Shown piece by piece: positions 55,880 to 64,000 of a stretch of DNA of 64,000 nt. The notes below the pieces were generated by a model, which did no database searches, was not told where the DNA came from, and worked only from the letters and a program-made list of their open reading frames with translations. The position numbers and the translations under genes are program-made. Positions within the stretch are counted from its first letter, which is position 1, and the number at the start of each line of letters is the position of its first letter. This DNA is from Cellulophaga lytica DSM 7489 (GTDB taxonomy: Bacteria > Bacteroidota > Bacteroidia > Flavobacteriales > Flavobacteriaceae), in contig NC_015167.1 of the NCBI RefSeq assembly GCF_000190595.1, positions 1 through 64,000 on the forward strand, read 5' to 3'.

Positions 55880-56524
55880 ATGAGAATTTTACTATCCTTA
55901 TTTTTACTTACTTCAATTTTTGGCTTTAGCCAAACAACACATCGTTTTTACAATGAAGTACAAATGCTTCAAAAAAAATACAATAACAAACGTAACAGTA
56001 AACAACCAAGTATTGTTTTTACTGGTAGCTCTAGTATTAAATATTGGAAAACTATACAAGAAGATTTTCCGGATAAAAATATTATTAACACTGGTTTTGG
56101 TGGCTCTACAACAGAAGATTTACTATTATTTACAGACGATTTAATATTGGCCTACAACCCTAAACAAGTTTTTATTTATGAAGGTGATAATGATATTGCT
56201 GGTAATAGAAAATGTGGCTTAATACTATCACAATTAACACAAATAATTAATAAAATAAAAAGTGCAAACACAACTACACAAATTGTACTAATTTCTGTAA
56301 AACCAAGTATTGCAAGGTGGCACTTAAAAAGAAATTACAAAAAGTTAAACCGAAAATATAAAAGAATAGCTAAAAAAGACCCAAATATTAGTTATGTAGA
56401 TATCTGGAAACCTATGCTTAATGGTAACAAGGTAAAGGCAGATATTTTTACAGCAGATAACCTACATATGAATGCCAAAGGCTACCAAATTTGGCAAAAT
56501 GTAATTACAAACTATATTAACTAA
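55880..56524 (+). CDS. Secreted SGNH/GDSL-type esterase
   Basis: 214 residues. Signal peptide 1-17 (ends IFGFSQ). Nucleophile motif FTGSSSIKYW with Ser51, an Asn/Gly-rich block NTGFGGSTT, and the late catalytic pair in DNLHMNAKGY. Likely removes acetyl or acyl groups from sugars. The next gene, 9 bases on, is a GH20 hexosaminidase, so the substrate is probably an acylated amino-sugar glycan (inference). Confidence 0.9.
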   Translation: MRILLSLFLLTSIFGFSQTTHRFYNEVQMLQKKYNNKRNSKQPSIVFTGSSSIKYWKTIQEDFPDKNIINTGFGGSTTEDLLLFTDDLILAYNPKQVFIYEGDNDIAGNRKCGLILSQLTQIINKIKSANTTTQIVLISVKPSIARWHLKRNYKKLNRKYKRIAKKDPNISYVDIWKPMLNGNKVKADIFTADNLHMNAKGYQIWQNVITNYIN

Positions 56525-56533
56525 CCAATTTAA

Positions 56534-58147
56534 ATGAAAAATTCTATCTTATTTAGAACACTATTAACCCTTATTGGCATTTTTTTAATAGTTGCTTGCC
56601 AAGAAAAAAGAGTAATTATTAACTACCCAACTACAGATTTATCTGCAGAAAATATGGTTCCCTTGCCATTAAAAATAACTCCCACCAATAGTGCATTTGG
56701 TTTAGACAAAAACACTGCAATTTATACCTCTAATGACTCTGGTTTTGAGCAAGTAGGTTCTTTTTTATCTAACAAAATTAGCACTAAAATTAATTTAGAA
56801 GTTCCTGTAAATACTGTTAATAATATTGAAAAAGCTAAAATTATATACATAAATAAAACAGATAGTTTGGAACTTAAAAGTAAGGAAGCTTACCAAATGT
56901 ATATTACGCAAGATTCTATTATTATAAATGCTAAAACAGCTGCTGGTGCATTTAGAGGCATACAAACATTAAGACAAATTATACCAGAAGAAAGTAATGA
57001 TACGCTTACTACCCATAAAATGTGGCTTGTACCTAGCGGAAAAATACTAGATCAACCTAATTACGAGTACAGAGGTGCTATGTTAGATGTAGCCAGACAT
57101 TTTTTTAGTGTTGGTGACGTAAAAAAATACCTAGATGTATTAGCATATTATAAATTTAATGCCCTGCACTTACACTTAACTGATGACCAAGGTTGGAGAA
57201 TAGAAATTAAATCTTGGCCAAAACTAACAGAAATTGGAGCTAGCACAGAAGTTGGCGGTGGCCCTGGAGGGTTTTATACCCAAGAAGATTTTAAAGAAAT
57301 TGTACGTTATGCAACCGAAAGGCATATTACAATTGTACCAGAGATAGATATGCCCGGACATACTAATGCTGCAACAGTTGCATATCCGCAATTAAACGGA
57401 AACGGAAAAACGCCTAAAGTTTATACCGGTATGCGTGTAGGCTTTAGCACTTTTGATACAAATAAAGATATTGTTTATGCCTTTGTAGATGATGTTGTAA
57501 GAGAAATTTCTGCCATTTCTCCTGGCCTTTATTTTCATTTAGGAGGAGATGAAAGCCACGTTACAAAAAAGAAGGATTTTAAAAAATTTATTTTAAAAGT
57601 ATCTAAAATTGTAGAAAGTCACGGAAAAACTCCAATTGGTTGGGATGAAATTGCTACTACAGATATAAGTAGCAATGCTGTTGCTCAATTTTGGAGAAGC
57701 GAAAAAAATGCAAACTTAGCGCTAGATAAGGGTATGAAGATTATTTTGTCTCCCGCTAAAAAAGCTTATTTAGATATGAAATATGATACCTTGTCTAAAC
57801 ACGGTTTAACTTGGGCAACTTATATACCTGTAGATTCTGCTTATATCTGGACACCAGAAACCTTTGTAAAAAACTTACCTAAAGCACAGGTATTAGGTAT
57901 AGAAGCTCCTTTATGGTCCGAGACTATAAGCAATATTGAAGAGCTAGAATATTTAGCTTTTCCTAGAATTATTGGCTACTCTGAGCTTAACTGGACCATA
58001 AAAGAAAACAGAAATTGGGAAAATTATAAAAATAGATTAGCTAACCAAGCACCTTATTTAGACCGTATGAATGTTAAATACTACCCAACTAAACTTATAG
58101 ACTGGAAAAAAAGCAAACACACATATAAATACATTGAAAAAGATTAA
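56534..58147 (+). CDS. GH20 beta-N-acetylhexosaminidase lipoprotein
   Basis: Hydrolyses terminal GlcNAc/GalNAc from glycans. 537 residues. Lipoprotein signal with Cys22 (FLIVAC). GH20 N-terminal alpha/beta domain (~40-175), then the TIM barrel: LHLHLTDDQGWRIEI (about 213-227), PEIDMPGH, and the catalytic Asp339-Glu340 pair in HLGGDES. C-terminal Trp-rich end (ELNWTIKENRNW). Co-transcribed with the esterase. Confidence 0.95.
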   Translation: MKNSILFRTLLTLIGIFLIVACQEKRVIINYPTTDLSAENMVPLPLKITPTNSAFGLDKNTAIYTSNDSGFEQVGSFLSNKISTKINLEVPVNTVNNIEKAKIIYINKTDSLELKSKEAYQMYITQDSIIINAKTAAGAFRGIQTLRQIIPEESNDTLTTHKMWLVPSGKILDQPNYEYRGAMLDVARHFFSVGDVKKYLDVLAYYKFNALHLHLTDDQGWRIEIKSWPKLTEIGASTEVGGGPGGFYTQEDFKEIVRYATERHITIVPEIDMPGHTNAATVAYPQLNGNGKTPKVYTGMRVGFSTFDTNKDIVYAFVDDVVREISAISPGLYFHLGGDESHVTKKKDFKKFILKVSKIVESHGKTPIGWDEIATTDISSNAVAQFWRSEKNANLALDKGMKIILSPAKKAYLDMKYDTLSKHGLTWATYIPVDSAYIWTPETFVKNLPKAQVLGIEAPLWSETISNIEELEYLAFPRIIGYSELNWTIKENRNWENYKNRLANQAPYLDRMNVKYYPTKLIDWKKSKHTYKYIEKD

Positions 58148-58227
58148 AGGTTTTTTAATTTACAATAACACAAGAATGTAAGAGTTATATTACTTGTATA
58201 TAACATGAAAAAATTACAAAAACTCTT

Positions 58228-58824
58228 ATGCAAAACATTCAATTTCCTGTTAAGTTTCAATTTAAAATATCTTCATTTTCTAATGATTTTACAGCTACAG
58301 ATGCTACTGGTAAAACAATAGCTTATGTAAAACAAAAGATGTTTAAGTTTAAAGAAGAAATTAAAATTTATAGTAACGAGTCTAAAACAAAAGTTAATTA
58401 CAGTATTAAAGCTGATAAGTGGTTAGATTTTTCTGCTGCATATGCCTTTAAAGACGAAAACGGCAAAGAATTTGGTAAAGTTGCTCGTAAAGGTTGGAGG
58501 TCTATATGGAAAGCACATTATGATATTATTGATGAAAACCAAAAACAACAATACAATATATCTGAAGAAAACCCTTGGGTTAAAGTATTTGACTCTGTAC
58601 TAGGAGAGATTCCGATATTAGGTATGTTTACAGGTTATTTATTTAACCCTTCTTATATGGTTAAGGATAACCAAGGAAAACCAATTATTAAATTAAAAAA
58701 GTCTGCTTCATTTTTTGGCAGAAATTTTGAATTAAGCAAACAAGGAGAAATGGATAGTGATGATGATGACCGTATAATGCTTGGCTTAATGATGATGATT
58801 TTATTAGAACGAAGAAGAGGATAA
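58228..58824 (+). CDS. LURP-one/scramblase-like protein
   Basis: 198 residues. The tubby-like beta-barrel pattern, repeated strands ending ..DATGKTIAYVKQKMFKFKEEI then FGKVARKGWRS and VKDNQGKPIIKLKK, resembles LURP-one-related proteins. C-terminal hydrophobic Met-rich helix (IMLGLMMMILLERRR) could embed in or contact membrane. Function unknown. Confidence 0.65.
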   Translation: MQNIQFPVKFQFKISSFSNDFTATDATGKTIAYVKQKMFKFKEEIKIYSNESKTKVNYSIKADKWLDFSAAYAFKDENGKEFGKVARKGWRSIWKAHYDIIDENQKQQYNISEENPWVKVFDSVLGEIPILGMFTGYLFNPSYMVKDNQGKPIIKLKKSASFFGRNFELSKQGEMDSDDDDRIMLGLMMMILLERRRG

Positions 58825-58828
58825 CACA

Positions 58829-58858
58829 AATAAAAGCCTTGCTAGCAAGGCTTTTATT
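58829..58858. terminator. Bidirectional terminator overlapping the response-regulator stop codon
   Basis: Perfect palindrome AATAAAAGCCTTGCT and its mirror. The stop codon of the minus-strand response regulator (58857-58859) lies inside its right arm, so the two converging genes share it. Confidence 0.88.
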
Positions 58859-59255
58859 ATTTTAAGCACTGCCTTAAAGACATTAGTATTTTTTGGAGCT
58901 TATCATAATTTAATGGTTTTTCTAAATAGCTTATTACATCTAAAAATGTTTTAGCTTTTTCTTTATCAGATGGCCTACCAGAAGATGTAACAATTACAAT
59001 TGGCACACCCATACAAATGCAATTTTGTTCTTTGCTCTCCATAAATTCAAACCCATCCATAATAGGCATATTAAGATCTAAAACAATTAAGTCTGGCTTA
59101 TTATCTTTTAAATAATCAATAGCTTCTTTACCATTTTCTACAGCTGTTATATTACTATATCCTAAGTTGTTTAATTTACTAGTAGTTATAAAGTTAGTTA
59201 CTACATCATCTTCAATTAGCAAAATTTTACATAAGTTGGTTGTTTTATTCTCCAT
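58857..59255 (-). CDS. Single-domain response regulator
   Basis: 132 residues, receiver domain only. Acidic pocket EDD (15-17), phosphoacceptor Asp60 in IVLDLNMPIMDG, the conserved Thr/Ser (VTSSG) and Lys in LEKPL. No output domain, so it must act through protein contacts. Its ATG overlaps the kinase stop (TAATG), giving a coupled pair. Confidence 0.94.
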   Translation of the reverse strand: MENKTTNLCKILLIEDDVVTNFITTSKLNNLGYSNITAVENGKEAIDYLKDNKPDLIVLDLNMPIMDGFEFMESKEQNCICMGVPIVIVTSSGRPSDKEKAKTFLDVISYLEKPLNYDKLQKILMSLRQCLK

Positions 59256-60346
59256 TAAAAATATATTTTAAATTGTGTTCCTTTATTTTCTTCGCTTACA
59301 ACTTCTATTTGGCCTCCATTACCCACAATAATTGAGTGTATAATATATAGTCCAACGCCCAAGCCTTCTACGTGTGTGTGCATTCTTTTAAATAAGCCAA
59401 ATACTTTACTTTTTCCGTTACTAGTATCAAAACCCAAACCGTTATCTTTAATTATTAAAACTGGTTTATTGTTTTCTAAATGTGTAGATACGTGTATAAT
59501 AGGTTTTCTACGAGGATGCTTATATTTTATAGCGTTAGATATTAAGTTATGCAAAATACTATCAAACTGTACAGGGTTGTAATTAATAGTTGGTAAAGCA
59601 GTAAAATCTTCTTTTATTATTGCCCTACTTGTAACTATTTTTTCAGAGTGTATTGCTTTTATTTTTGCTACAACTTCTTTAAAAATTACTTTTTCTTTTT
59701 TGTCTTCTAAATTAGATTTTAAGGCAATTACATTGTTTAAAGCCTTTAACTTATCACACATAAGTTTACCAACATATTTTAGCTTATCAAATATTGGTTT
59801 TACTTCATCTGTTATAGCATTGCTAGACTCTAACATTCCAAAAAGACTTTGCATATTGGTTAAAGGAGCTCTTAAGTCATGTGCAGCAACATAAGAGAAC
59901 TCTTCTAGCTCTTTATTTTTAAGTTTTAAATTTTTATTTACAATTTGTAAATTATTCTGTGTTGCTTTTAGCTTATCTATTGTGGTTATTAGGTTAGTAA
60001 TATCTAGTGTAGTTACACCTAGACCTTCCCCTACTTTAAAAGCTCTAACTATAAAAACAAAAGTTTTATCATCTGTATAAAAAGAAATTTCGTCTAGACT
60101 TATTGGCTTTCCTGTTTTTATAACATTTTTATAAGCCTCTAACCTTTCTGTACCTTCTAAATAAGGAAATGCTTCAAGAATAGATTTACCTATAAAATCG
60201 CTTTTTTTAATATTTAGGGTAGATATTGCAGCTTCATTCATATCTAAAAACACCATATTTTTATCAAATACTACACTAGGTGTGTGTGCCATATCAAAAA
60301 AAGCTCCTTTAATCTCATTGTCTACATTCATAATTTTAGCACTCAT
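59255..60346 (-). CDS. PAS-domain sensor histidine kinase
   Basis: 363 residues, no membrane segment. N-terminal PAS domain (about 14-122), a short coiled coil, HisKA with phosphorylated His156 (VAAHDLRAPLTNM), and a complete HATPase domain with NAIKYKH (N box) and GLGFD/GLGVGLYI (G boxes). Being soluble, it probably senses an intracellular signal through the PAS domain. Paired with the response regulator. Confidence 0.94.
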   Translation of the reverse strand: MSAKIMNVDNEIKGAFFDMAHTPSVVFDKNMVFLDMNEAAISTLNIKKSDFIGKSILEAFPYLEGTERLEAYKNVIKTGKPISLDEISFYTDDKTFVFIVRAFKVGEGLGVTTLDITNLITTIDKLKATQNNLQIVNKNLKLKNKELEEFSYVAAHDLRAPLTNMQSLFGMLESSNAITDEVKPIFDKLKYVGKLMCDKLKALNNVIALKSNLEDKKEKVIFKEVVAKIKAIHSEKIVTSRAIIKEDFTALPTINYNPVQFDSILHNLISNAIKYKHPRRKPIIHVSTHLENNKPVLIIKDNGLGFDTSNGKSKVFGLFKRMHTHVEGLGVGLYIIHSIIVGNGGQIEVVSEENKGTQFKIYF

Positions 60347-60475
60347 ACTACTTGTTTTTATTTGGGGTTAAAACTGTAATCTGGTACAAATTTGAAGCTT
60401 ATTACTTATAAATTAAACTGTTACACTTTAAAAAAACAGTTAGTGTAGACGAATGGTAAAAAACATATGTTAAAC

Positions 60476-60512
60476 AAAAAAGGCAACATACTTTAACGTA
60501 TGTTGCCTTTTT
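60476..60512. terminator. Rho-independent terminator, probably bidirectional
   Basis: Stem AAAAAGGCAACATAC/GTATGTTGCCTTTTT with a TTTAAC loop, 21 bases downstream of the stop of the minus-strand gene at 60533. Confidence 0.9.
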
Positions 60513-60532
60513 ATATATTAAATGGTCTGTTA

Positions 60533-60844
60533 TTATTCTGCTGCAGACTCTTCAGTTTCTTTGTTTTCTTTAGGTTCAGAAAAATCTGTAATACCATGGT
60601 CATGTAACAAATTATACCACTGTATTACTTTTTTAATGTCACTTGCATACACACGGTCTTCATCATAATTAGGCAATACCTCAAAGAAATATTCTTCTAA
60701 TTTTAATTTATCATCCTTATGCTTAACAGATGTTTTTTCTCCGTTTTCTTTAGTTTGTATTTTACTAAACACCTCTCTTAAAGGAACCTCTTCTTCTAAC
60801 GTATATATTGCAATTTCTGATAAAACACTAACATTTGTACGCAT
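60533..60844 (-). CDS. DUF5606-type protein lacking its N-terminal segment
   Basis: 103 residues. The body RTNVSVLSEIAIYTLEEEVP, YFFEVLPNYDEDRVYASDIK and IQWYNLLHDHGITDF matches the C-terminal part (DUF6852-like) of flavobacterial DUF5606 proteins, normally about 140 residues. The ~40-residue N-terminal part (from memory ISGKPGLY-like) is missing: an in-frame TAA lies four codons before this ATG, and upstream DNA belongs to the MORN gene. Either 5'-truncated or a naturally shorter form. Confidence 0.65.
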   Translation of the reverse strand: MRTNVSVLSEIAIYTLEEEVPLREVFSKIQTKENGEKTSVKHKDDKLKLEEYFFEVLPNYDEDRVYASDIKKVIQWYNLLHDHGITDFSEPKENKETEESAAE

Positions 60845-60857
60845 TAAATATTAATGT

Positions 60858-62108
60858 TTAATTGATTTTTTGTTCTTTAGAAGAAACTCTTACACCATTG
60901 TTATAATTTTCATAATAGGTTTTACCATTTTTATATTTAAAAATTCCTAAACCATGTTTTTTATCATTAAGCCATTGCCCTTTGTAAACATTACCATTTG
61001 AGTAAGTATAAAAACCTGTACCCTCTCTTTTTCCACTAGAATTAAATTCCCCCTTATATTTGTCTCCGTTTTTATAGCTGTACTCCCCTAACAAACGCTT
61101 TCCATTAATAAAAAATCCTTCATAGTAACTATTACTAGTTAATACATATTTGCCATACCCATTATTACAATTGCCTCTTACACAACCTATTCTTTTTCCA
61201 CTGTCACTGTAACTATACCTAGAAACAATTTTTCCACTTTGCCATAACCCTCTGTCTACACTTAAATTAGAGTTTATTCTGAATCCATATCCAGAAATTA
61301 AATTATTTTTCCATTCTCCAACATATAAGGTATTAATTTCTTGCTTATAAAAATTTCCATACCCGCTACGGTTTCCGTTTTCCCAGTTACCAGAATAATG
61401 AATATTACCCCATAAATAATCTCCAAAGCCATGTCTTTTACTATTTTTAAAATATCCCTTATAACTGTCGCCATTGCTATACTTATATATGCCGTACCCA
61501 CCTTTACAATCTCCATAAATACAACCAGCTTTATACTTTATATTTTGTGAGTTACTATTGGTTAATTTTGGTTTATAGGAGGTTGAATTTATCTTTTCAA
61601 AAACTCTAGATAATTTGAATATATTATTATTTATTAACGCGTCTAATTCTGACATACTAGGATTTATAATATATTTTTTTGTTTTATTATCGTAATTATA
61701 ATCATAAATTAAACTTTTTACATCTGTATTATTTGGCAATTTAAAAACATATAATTTATTGCCTTTTAAAGTAATAAAACGTGTATTCCAGTAGTTAGAA
61801 CTATTATACTGTTTTGAGTTTACAAATGCTCCTTTGCCGTATAATTTAACCTTAAGTTGCTTACCTACTCGTCCTTTTCTAGAAAAAGTATTTTCTTTTC
61901 CATCTACTGTTGGTGCTAACTTAAAATAAAAGTCTTTTGCACCAATAAAGAGTGTGTCTTTTCTAGTTTTTGAACTCACATAGGTTCCATCATAATTTAA
62001 TGGAAAAAAAGGATAATCTTTCTTGCTTTTTGGGATAGCTTCTTTATACACAACTGTATCACATGAAATAAAGTAAAATAAAGACAGTATTAATACTATT
62101 TTTTTCAT
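60858..62108 (-). CDS. MORN-repeat lipoprotein
   Basis: 416 residues. Lipoprotein signal MKKIVLILSLFYFISC (Cys16). After ~190 residues of unknown fold come about eight MORN repeats with the Y-x-G-x(W/F)-x5-G-x-G pattern (for example YKGYFKNSKRHGFGDY, GNWENGNRSGYGNF, YKGQWLNDKKHGLGIF). MORN repeats bind lipids or proteins. 32 bases downstream of the secreted unknown gene on the same strand. Low G+C and Asn/Lys/Tyr-rich composition hint at a horizontally acquired gene (inference). Confidence 0.85.
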   Translation of the reverse strand: MKKIVLILSLFYFISCDTVVYKEAIPKSKKDYPFFPLNYDGTYVSSKTRKDTLFIGAKDFYFKLAPTVDGKENTFSRKGRVGKQLKVKLYGKGAFVNSKQYNSSNYWNTRFITLKGNKLYVFKLPNNTDVKSLIYDYNYDNKTKKYIINPSMSELDALINNNIFKLSRVFEKINSTSYKPKLTNSNSQNIKYKAGCIYGDCKGGYGIYKYSNGDSYKGYFKNSKRHGFGDYLWGNIHYSGNWENGNRSGYGNFYKQEINTLYVGEWKNNLISGYGFRINSNLSVDRGLWQSGKIVSRYSYSDSGKRIGCVRGNCNNGYGKYVLTSNSYYEGFFINGKRLLGEYSYKNGDKYKGEFNSSGKREGTGFYTYSNGNVYKGQWLNDKKHGLGIFKYKNGKTYYENYNNGVRVSSKEQKIN

Positions 62109-62140
62109 AAACTATTCTTTTTAAATTACTAATTATAAAA

Positions 62141-63163
62141 TTACTGATTGGAATATTTTTCTAAGGAGTAACTAGTTACAATACCACTATTAGGTTTTTT
62201 ACAATTTGATGGAAAATCAAAAAAATACATACAATCTGGCACTCCATTTTTAAAAATGATTTTCACCCATCCTTTACCATTATTGCTAAATCCCCTAAAC
62301 TTATAGTTTGCCCTTAAACTTATAGGTTTGCCTTCACTATTTTTTGATTCGATTCTCAACCCTGAAATACTGCCTTTTGTGTAGCGATTAAAAGCCCATG
62401 TTTTTGCTTGGTCTGCAACAAGGTCATCAACTAATTTATTGTAATTTTGTTGCCCTTTTGGACCACCAGAATTTTTTGCAATAGTATATTTACTTTTTTT
62501 CTTTAAGCGAATAGGTGTTTTGTTAAGCGCAAACCTTTTTAGGTTTTCTTCAAATTGTATAATGGCTTTACTGTTACACTGATTTAGTATAAAAAACTTT
62601 TCCATATCATTAGCTAGCCCTTTTCTTTTATGTAACATATCTATTGAGTTTCCCATTGCATTTGGATCAGTTACCATTTTCAAAAAAATATCTATACCAT
62701 TCGCTTTATGCATTTCAACAATTTTCATTTTAGCGTTATATATGTCTGGTTTCGCATACAAACCTGTTCCTTGCCATTTATATTTAACACAAACTCTACT
62801 TATTACATCTCCATAGGCATTATATCCAATCTCTTCTTGGTCGCATACAATCTCCATTATTTCAACTTTATTAACTAGTAAGTATTTTGAGCATTTTACA
62901 CCAAATGCTCTTAAATATTGTTCATAAATCATTAGAAATTCATAATCCAATCTTTTTATCTTAATGTTCTCAAAATGCCCTCTGTATATATAATCATAAA
63001 ACTCAGCAAAATACAACCCATCTGTATTAAGCTCACTATTGTCTACTTTATCATTTGCTTTTTCTGAGGTAAATAAACCTGAATTTGAAAAGGCAAAAAA
63101 AGGCATTACAAAGAAGACAATAATCTTTAATTTTATCTTTGATATATTTAAATTTAGTCTCAT
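62141..63163 (-). CDS. Secreted protein of unknown function
   Basis: 340 residues. Signal peptide about 1-26 (KLKIIVFFVMPFFAFSNS). Six or more cysteines, including C-D-x-E and VCVKYKW, suggest disulfides. No family recognised. Composition is Lys/Asn/Tyr-rich like the MORN gene, with which it probably forms a two-gene unit (32-base gap). Confidence 0.72.
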   Translation of the reverse strand: MRLNLNISKIKLKIIVFFVMPFFAFSNSGLFTSEKANDKVDNSELNTDGLYFAEFYDYIYRGHFENIKIKRLDYEFLMIYEQYLRAFGVKCSKYLLVNKVEIMEIVCDQEEIGYNAYGDVISRVCVKYKWQGTGLYAKPDIYNAKMKIVEMHKANGIDIFLKMVTDPNAMGNSIDMLHKRKGLANDMEKFFILNQCNSKAIIQFEENLKRFALNKTPIRLKKKSKYTIAKNSGGPKGQQNYNKLVDDLVADQAKTWAFNRYTKGSISGLRIESKNSEGKPISLRANYKFRGFSNNGKGWVKIIFKNGVPDCMYFFDFPSNCKKPNSGIVTSYSLEKYSNQ

Positions 63164-63366
63164 AATTTTTTATTAATAATTTCAACTTTTTTATATAAAA
63201 CTATTTTAAGAGTAATGAATAGTAATCCTTAAAAACATTGATAATATTATCACTTTACTTATTTCATTTTAGAGGCATAGGCATACAAATCTTTTCATTT
63301 TGAGTTTGCTTGCTTTTTAAACCTATACTTTAACACTTGTGTTACAATAATAAATACTAAAAATAT
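63164..63366. other. AT-rich intergenic region, no recognised function
   Basis: Upstream of the secreted unknown gene. No clear promoter, RNA or ORF identified. Contiguous with the remnant region 63367-63564; together the gene-free stretch runs to 63759. Confidence 0.4.
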
Positions 63367-63564
63367 TCAAAGTGAATATCCAATGATGTAATTAAAAAAA
63401 AGGAATAATGCTGATGTTTTATGAGCTAAATACAAGTCTTCACCTTTTGCTCCTTTAATATTCACTTTGGATATTTTTTCTATTCGTTCTTGCCTACCTA
63501 TCAATTCTCTTTTTGCTAAAAAAACTGAATTTGGTATGTTGATTAATAAAATTATTATTAACAA
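63367..63564 (-). pseudogene. Probable gene remnant (membrane-protein fragment)
   Basis: A 65-codon open frame with one hydrophobic start (LIIILLINIPNSVF) and the phrase GAKGEDLYLAHKTSALF, which resembles the middle of a flavobacterial membrane-protein family I know from memory (normally ending YAFGYSLW). It is much shorter than that family and lacks an intact downstream end, and CAAAGTGAATAT words in opposite orientation flank it (63370-63381 and 63460-63471). Likely decayed. Confidence 0.4.
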
Positions 63565-63759
63565 AAATGCTTTTATGAATTAGCTATTTAATACTTTAAA
63601 ACTAGCGATAAAACCAATTTGTCTAAATCATAATTTGTATTCGGGCATTTAGAATTCTTATTCGGAAAAAATAGATTAGCTTATATATTTATAATTATTT
63701 AGCAGTTTACTGCTCAAAAGTATTAAATTTAAGTGCTTTTTTTACCAAAAAAAAATTAA
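63565..63759. other. AT-rich intergenic region before the TPR-type gene
   Basis: No ORF, hairpin or perfect -7 element seen. It should contain the promoter of the gene starting at 63760. Confidence 0.4.
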
Positions 63760-64000
63760 ATGAAACCAGTACTCAGAAGCTTAATAATTATAACCTACTT
63801 AGTTTTTTGTTGTTTTTCTTCTCTAGCACAAGAAAAAGATTCCATTTTAAACCTTCTTGATGGTTATATTAAAAAAGACACTGTAAGAGGTCAATATTTA
63901 ATAAAGGCCTCAAACTACTTAACATATAGCAAACCTAAGGTAGCTATAGAATATATTGATGAAGCTATAAAAATTGCAAAAGACAAAAAATGGAAAAAAG
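63760..64000 (+). CDS. N-terminal part of a secreted TPR-type protein (runs off the window)
   Basis: ATG at 63760; 80 codons visible, the window ends inside the gene. Signal peptide about 1-23 (ends CFSSLAQ). The mature start EKDSILNLLDGYIKKDTVR and YSKPKVAIEYIDEAIKIAK is typical of the first TPR motif of flavobacterial TPR-containing sensor kinases or LuxR/LytTR-type regulators. The output domain is not visible. Confidence 0.75.
   Translation, partial: MKPVLRSLIIITYLVFCCFSSLAQEKDSILNLLDGYIKKDTVRGQYLIKASNYLTYSKPKVAIEYIDEAIKIAKDKKWKK

Overview
The window reads as a stretch of an AT-rich Bacteroidota chromosome, almost certainly a (probably marine) member of the Flavobacteriaceae. The evidence is the dnaA / LMW-phosphatase / RsmI-like methyltransferase block at the start, a TonB receptor paired with a DUF4249 lipoprotein, CCC-motif membrane proteins, a long-form GAPDH, an extended SecA of about 1120 residues, repeated -7 elements of the Bacteroidota type TAnnTTTG, and almost no Shine-Dalgarno sequences. 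dnaA begins at base 18, so the window may simply be the conventional start of the chromosome record. I see no rRNA, tRNA, CRISPR array, insertion sequence or prophage.

Layout. 0-9 kb: replication initiator, then a minus-strand murein/DAP block (dapF, GNAT, mltG, a lysozyme-like protein), an HtrA protease and GAPDH. 9-18 kb: trmD and rplS, a 650-bp intergenic region holding a strong candidate small RNA, monomeric isocitrate dehydrogenase, then a TonB receptor/DUF4249 pair. 18-21 kb: rny, a structured RNA that I read as 6S RNA (ssrS), zapA and a ZapB-like coiled-coil gene, all on the minus strand. 21-30 kb: M23 peptidase, cysteine desulfurase, Smr protein, a DUF2752/CCC membrane trio and recQ. 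29-38 kb: kdsD-tatC-AhpD-like-lptB (LPS and export), pssA, a DUF4105 membrane protein, an ABC-F ATPase, a shortened methyltransferase relative, small membrane proteins, a PduO-type cobalamin adenosyltransferase and DUF2795. 38-44 kb: secA, then four tandem small secreted paralogues with a conserved cationic tail. 44-54 kb: msrA, an ECF sigma / anti-sigma / DUF4097-like operon, meaB, a glycosyltransferase, PAP2, MATE and mazG genes. 54-60 kb: VF530 protein, RhlE-like helicase, SGNH esterase plus GH20 hexosaminidase, and a response regulator/histidine kinase pair. 60-64 kb: an accessory-looking stretch with a DUF5606-type protein lacking its N-terminal part, a MORN-repeat lipoprotein, an unknown secreted protein, a degraded ORF and the start of a TPR-type signalling protein.

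Functional themes. Envelope biogenesis dominates (dapF, mltG, three murein-hydrolase-like proteins, kdsD, lptB, tatC, secA, pssA, PAP2, and DUF4105 as a possible lipoprotein acyltransferase). meaB and the PduO-type adenosyltransferase both serve adenosylcobalamin-dependent methylmalonyl-CoA mutase, although the mutase itself is not here. SGNH esterase plus GH20 suggests processing of an acylated GlcNAc-containing glycan.

Most noteworthy: (i) the structured RNA between zapA and rny; (ii) an apparently unassigned, independently promoted and terminated hairpin RNA at 12158-12280; (iii) the tandem family of small secreted proteins with duplicated upstream regions, plus a 38-residue membrane micro-ORF; (iv) the accessory junction at about 60.85 kb; (v) a methyltransferase relative that has lost its cofactor-binding core; (vi) several genes whose -7 element lies 4-5 nt before the ATG, suggesting leaderless mRNAs.
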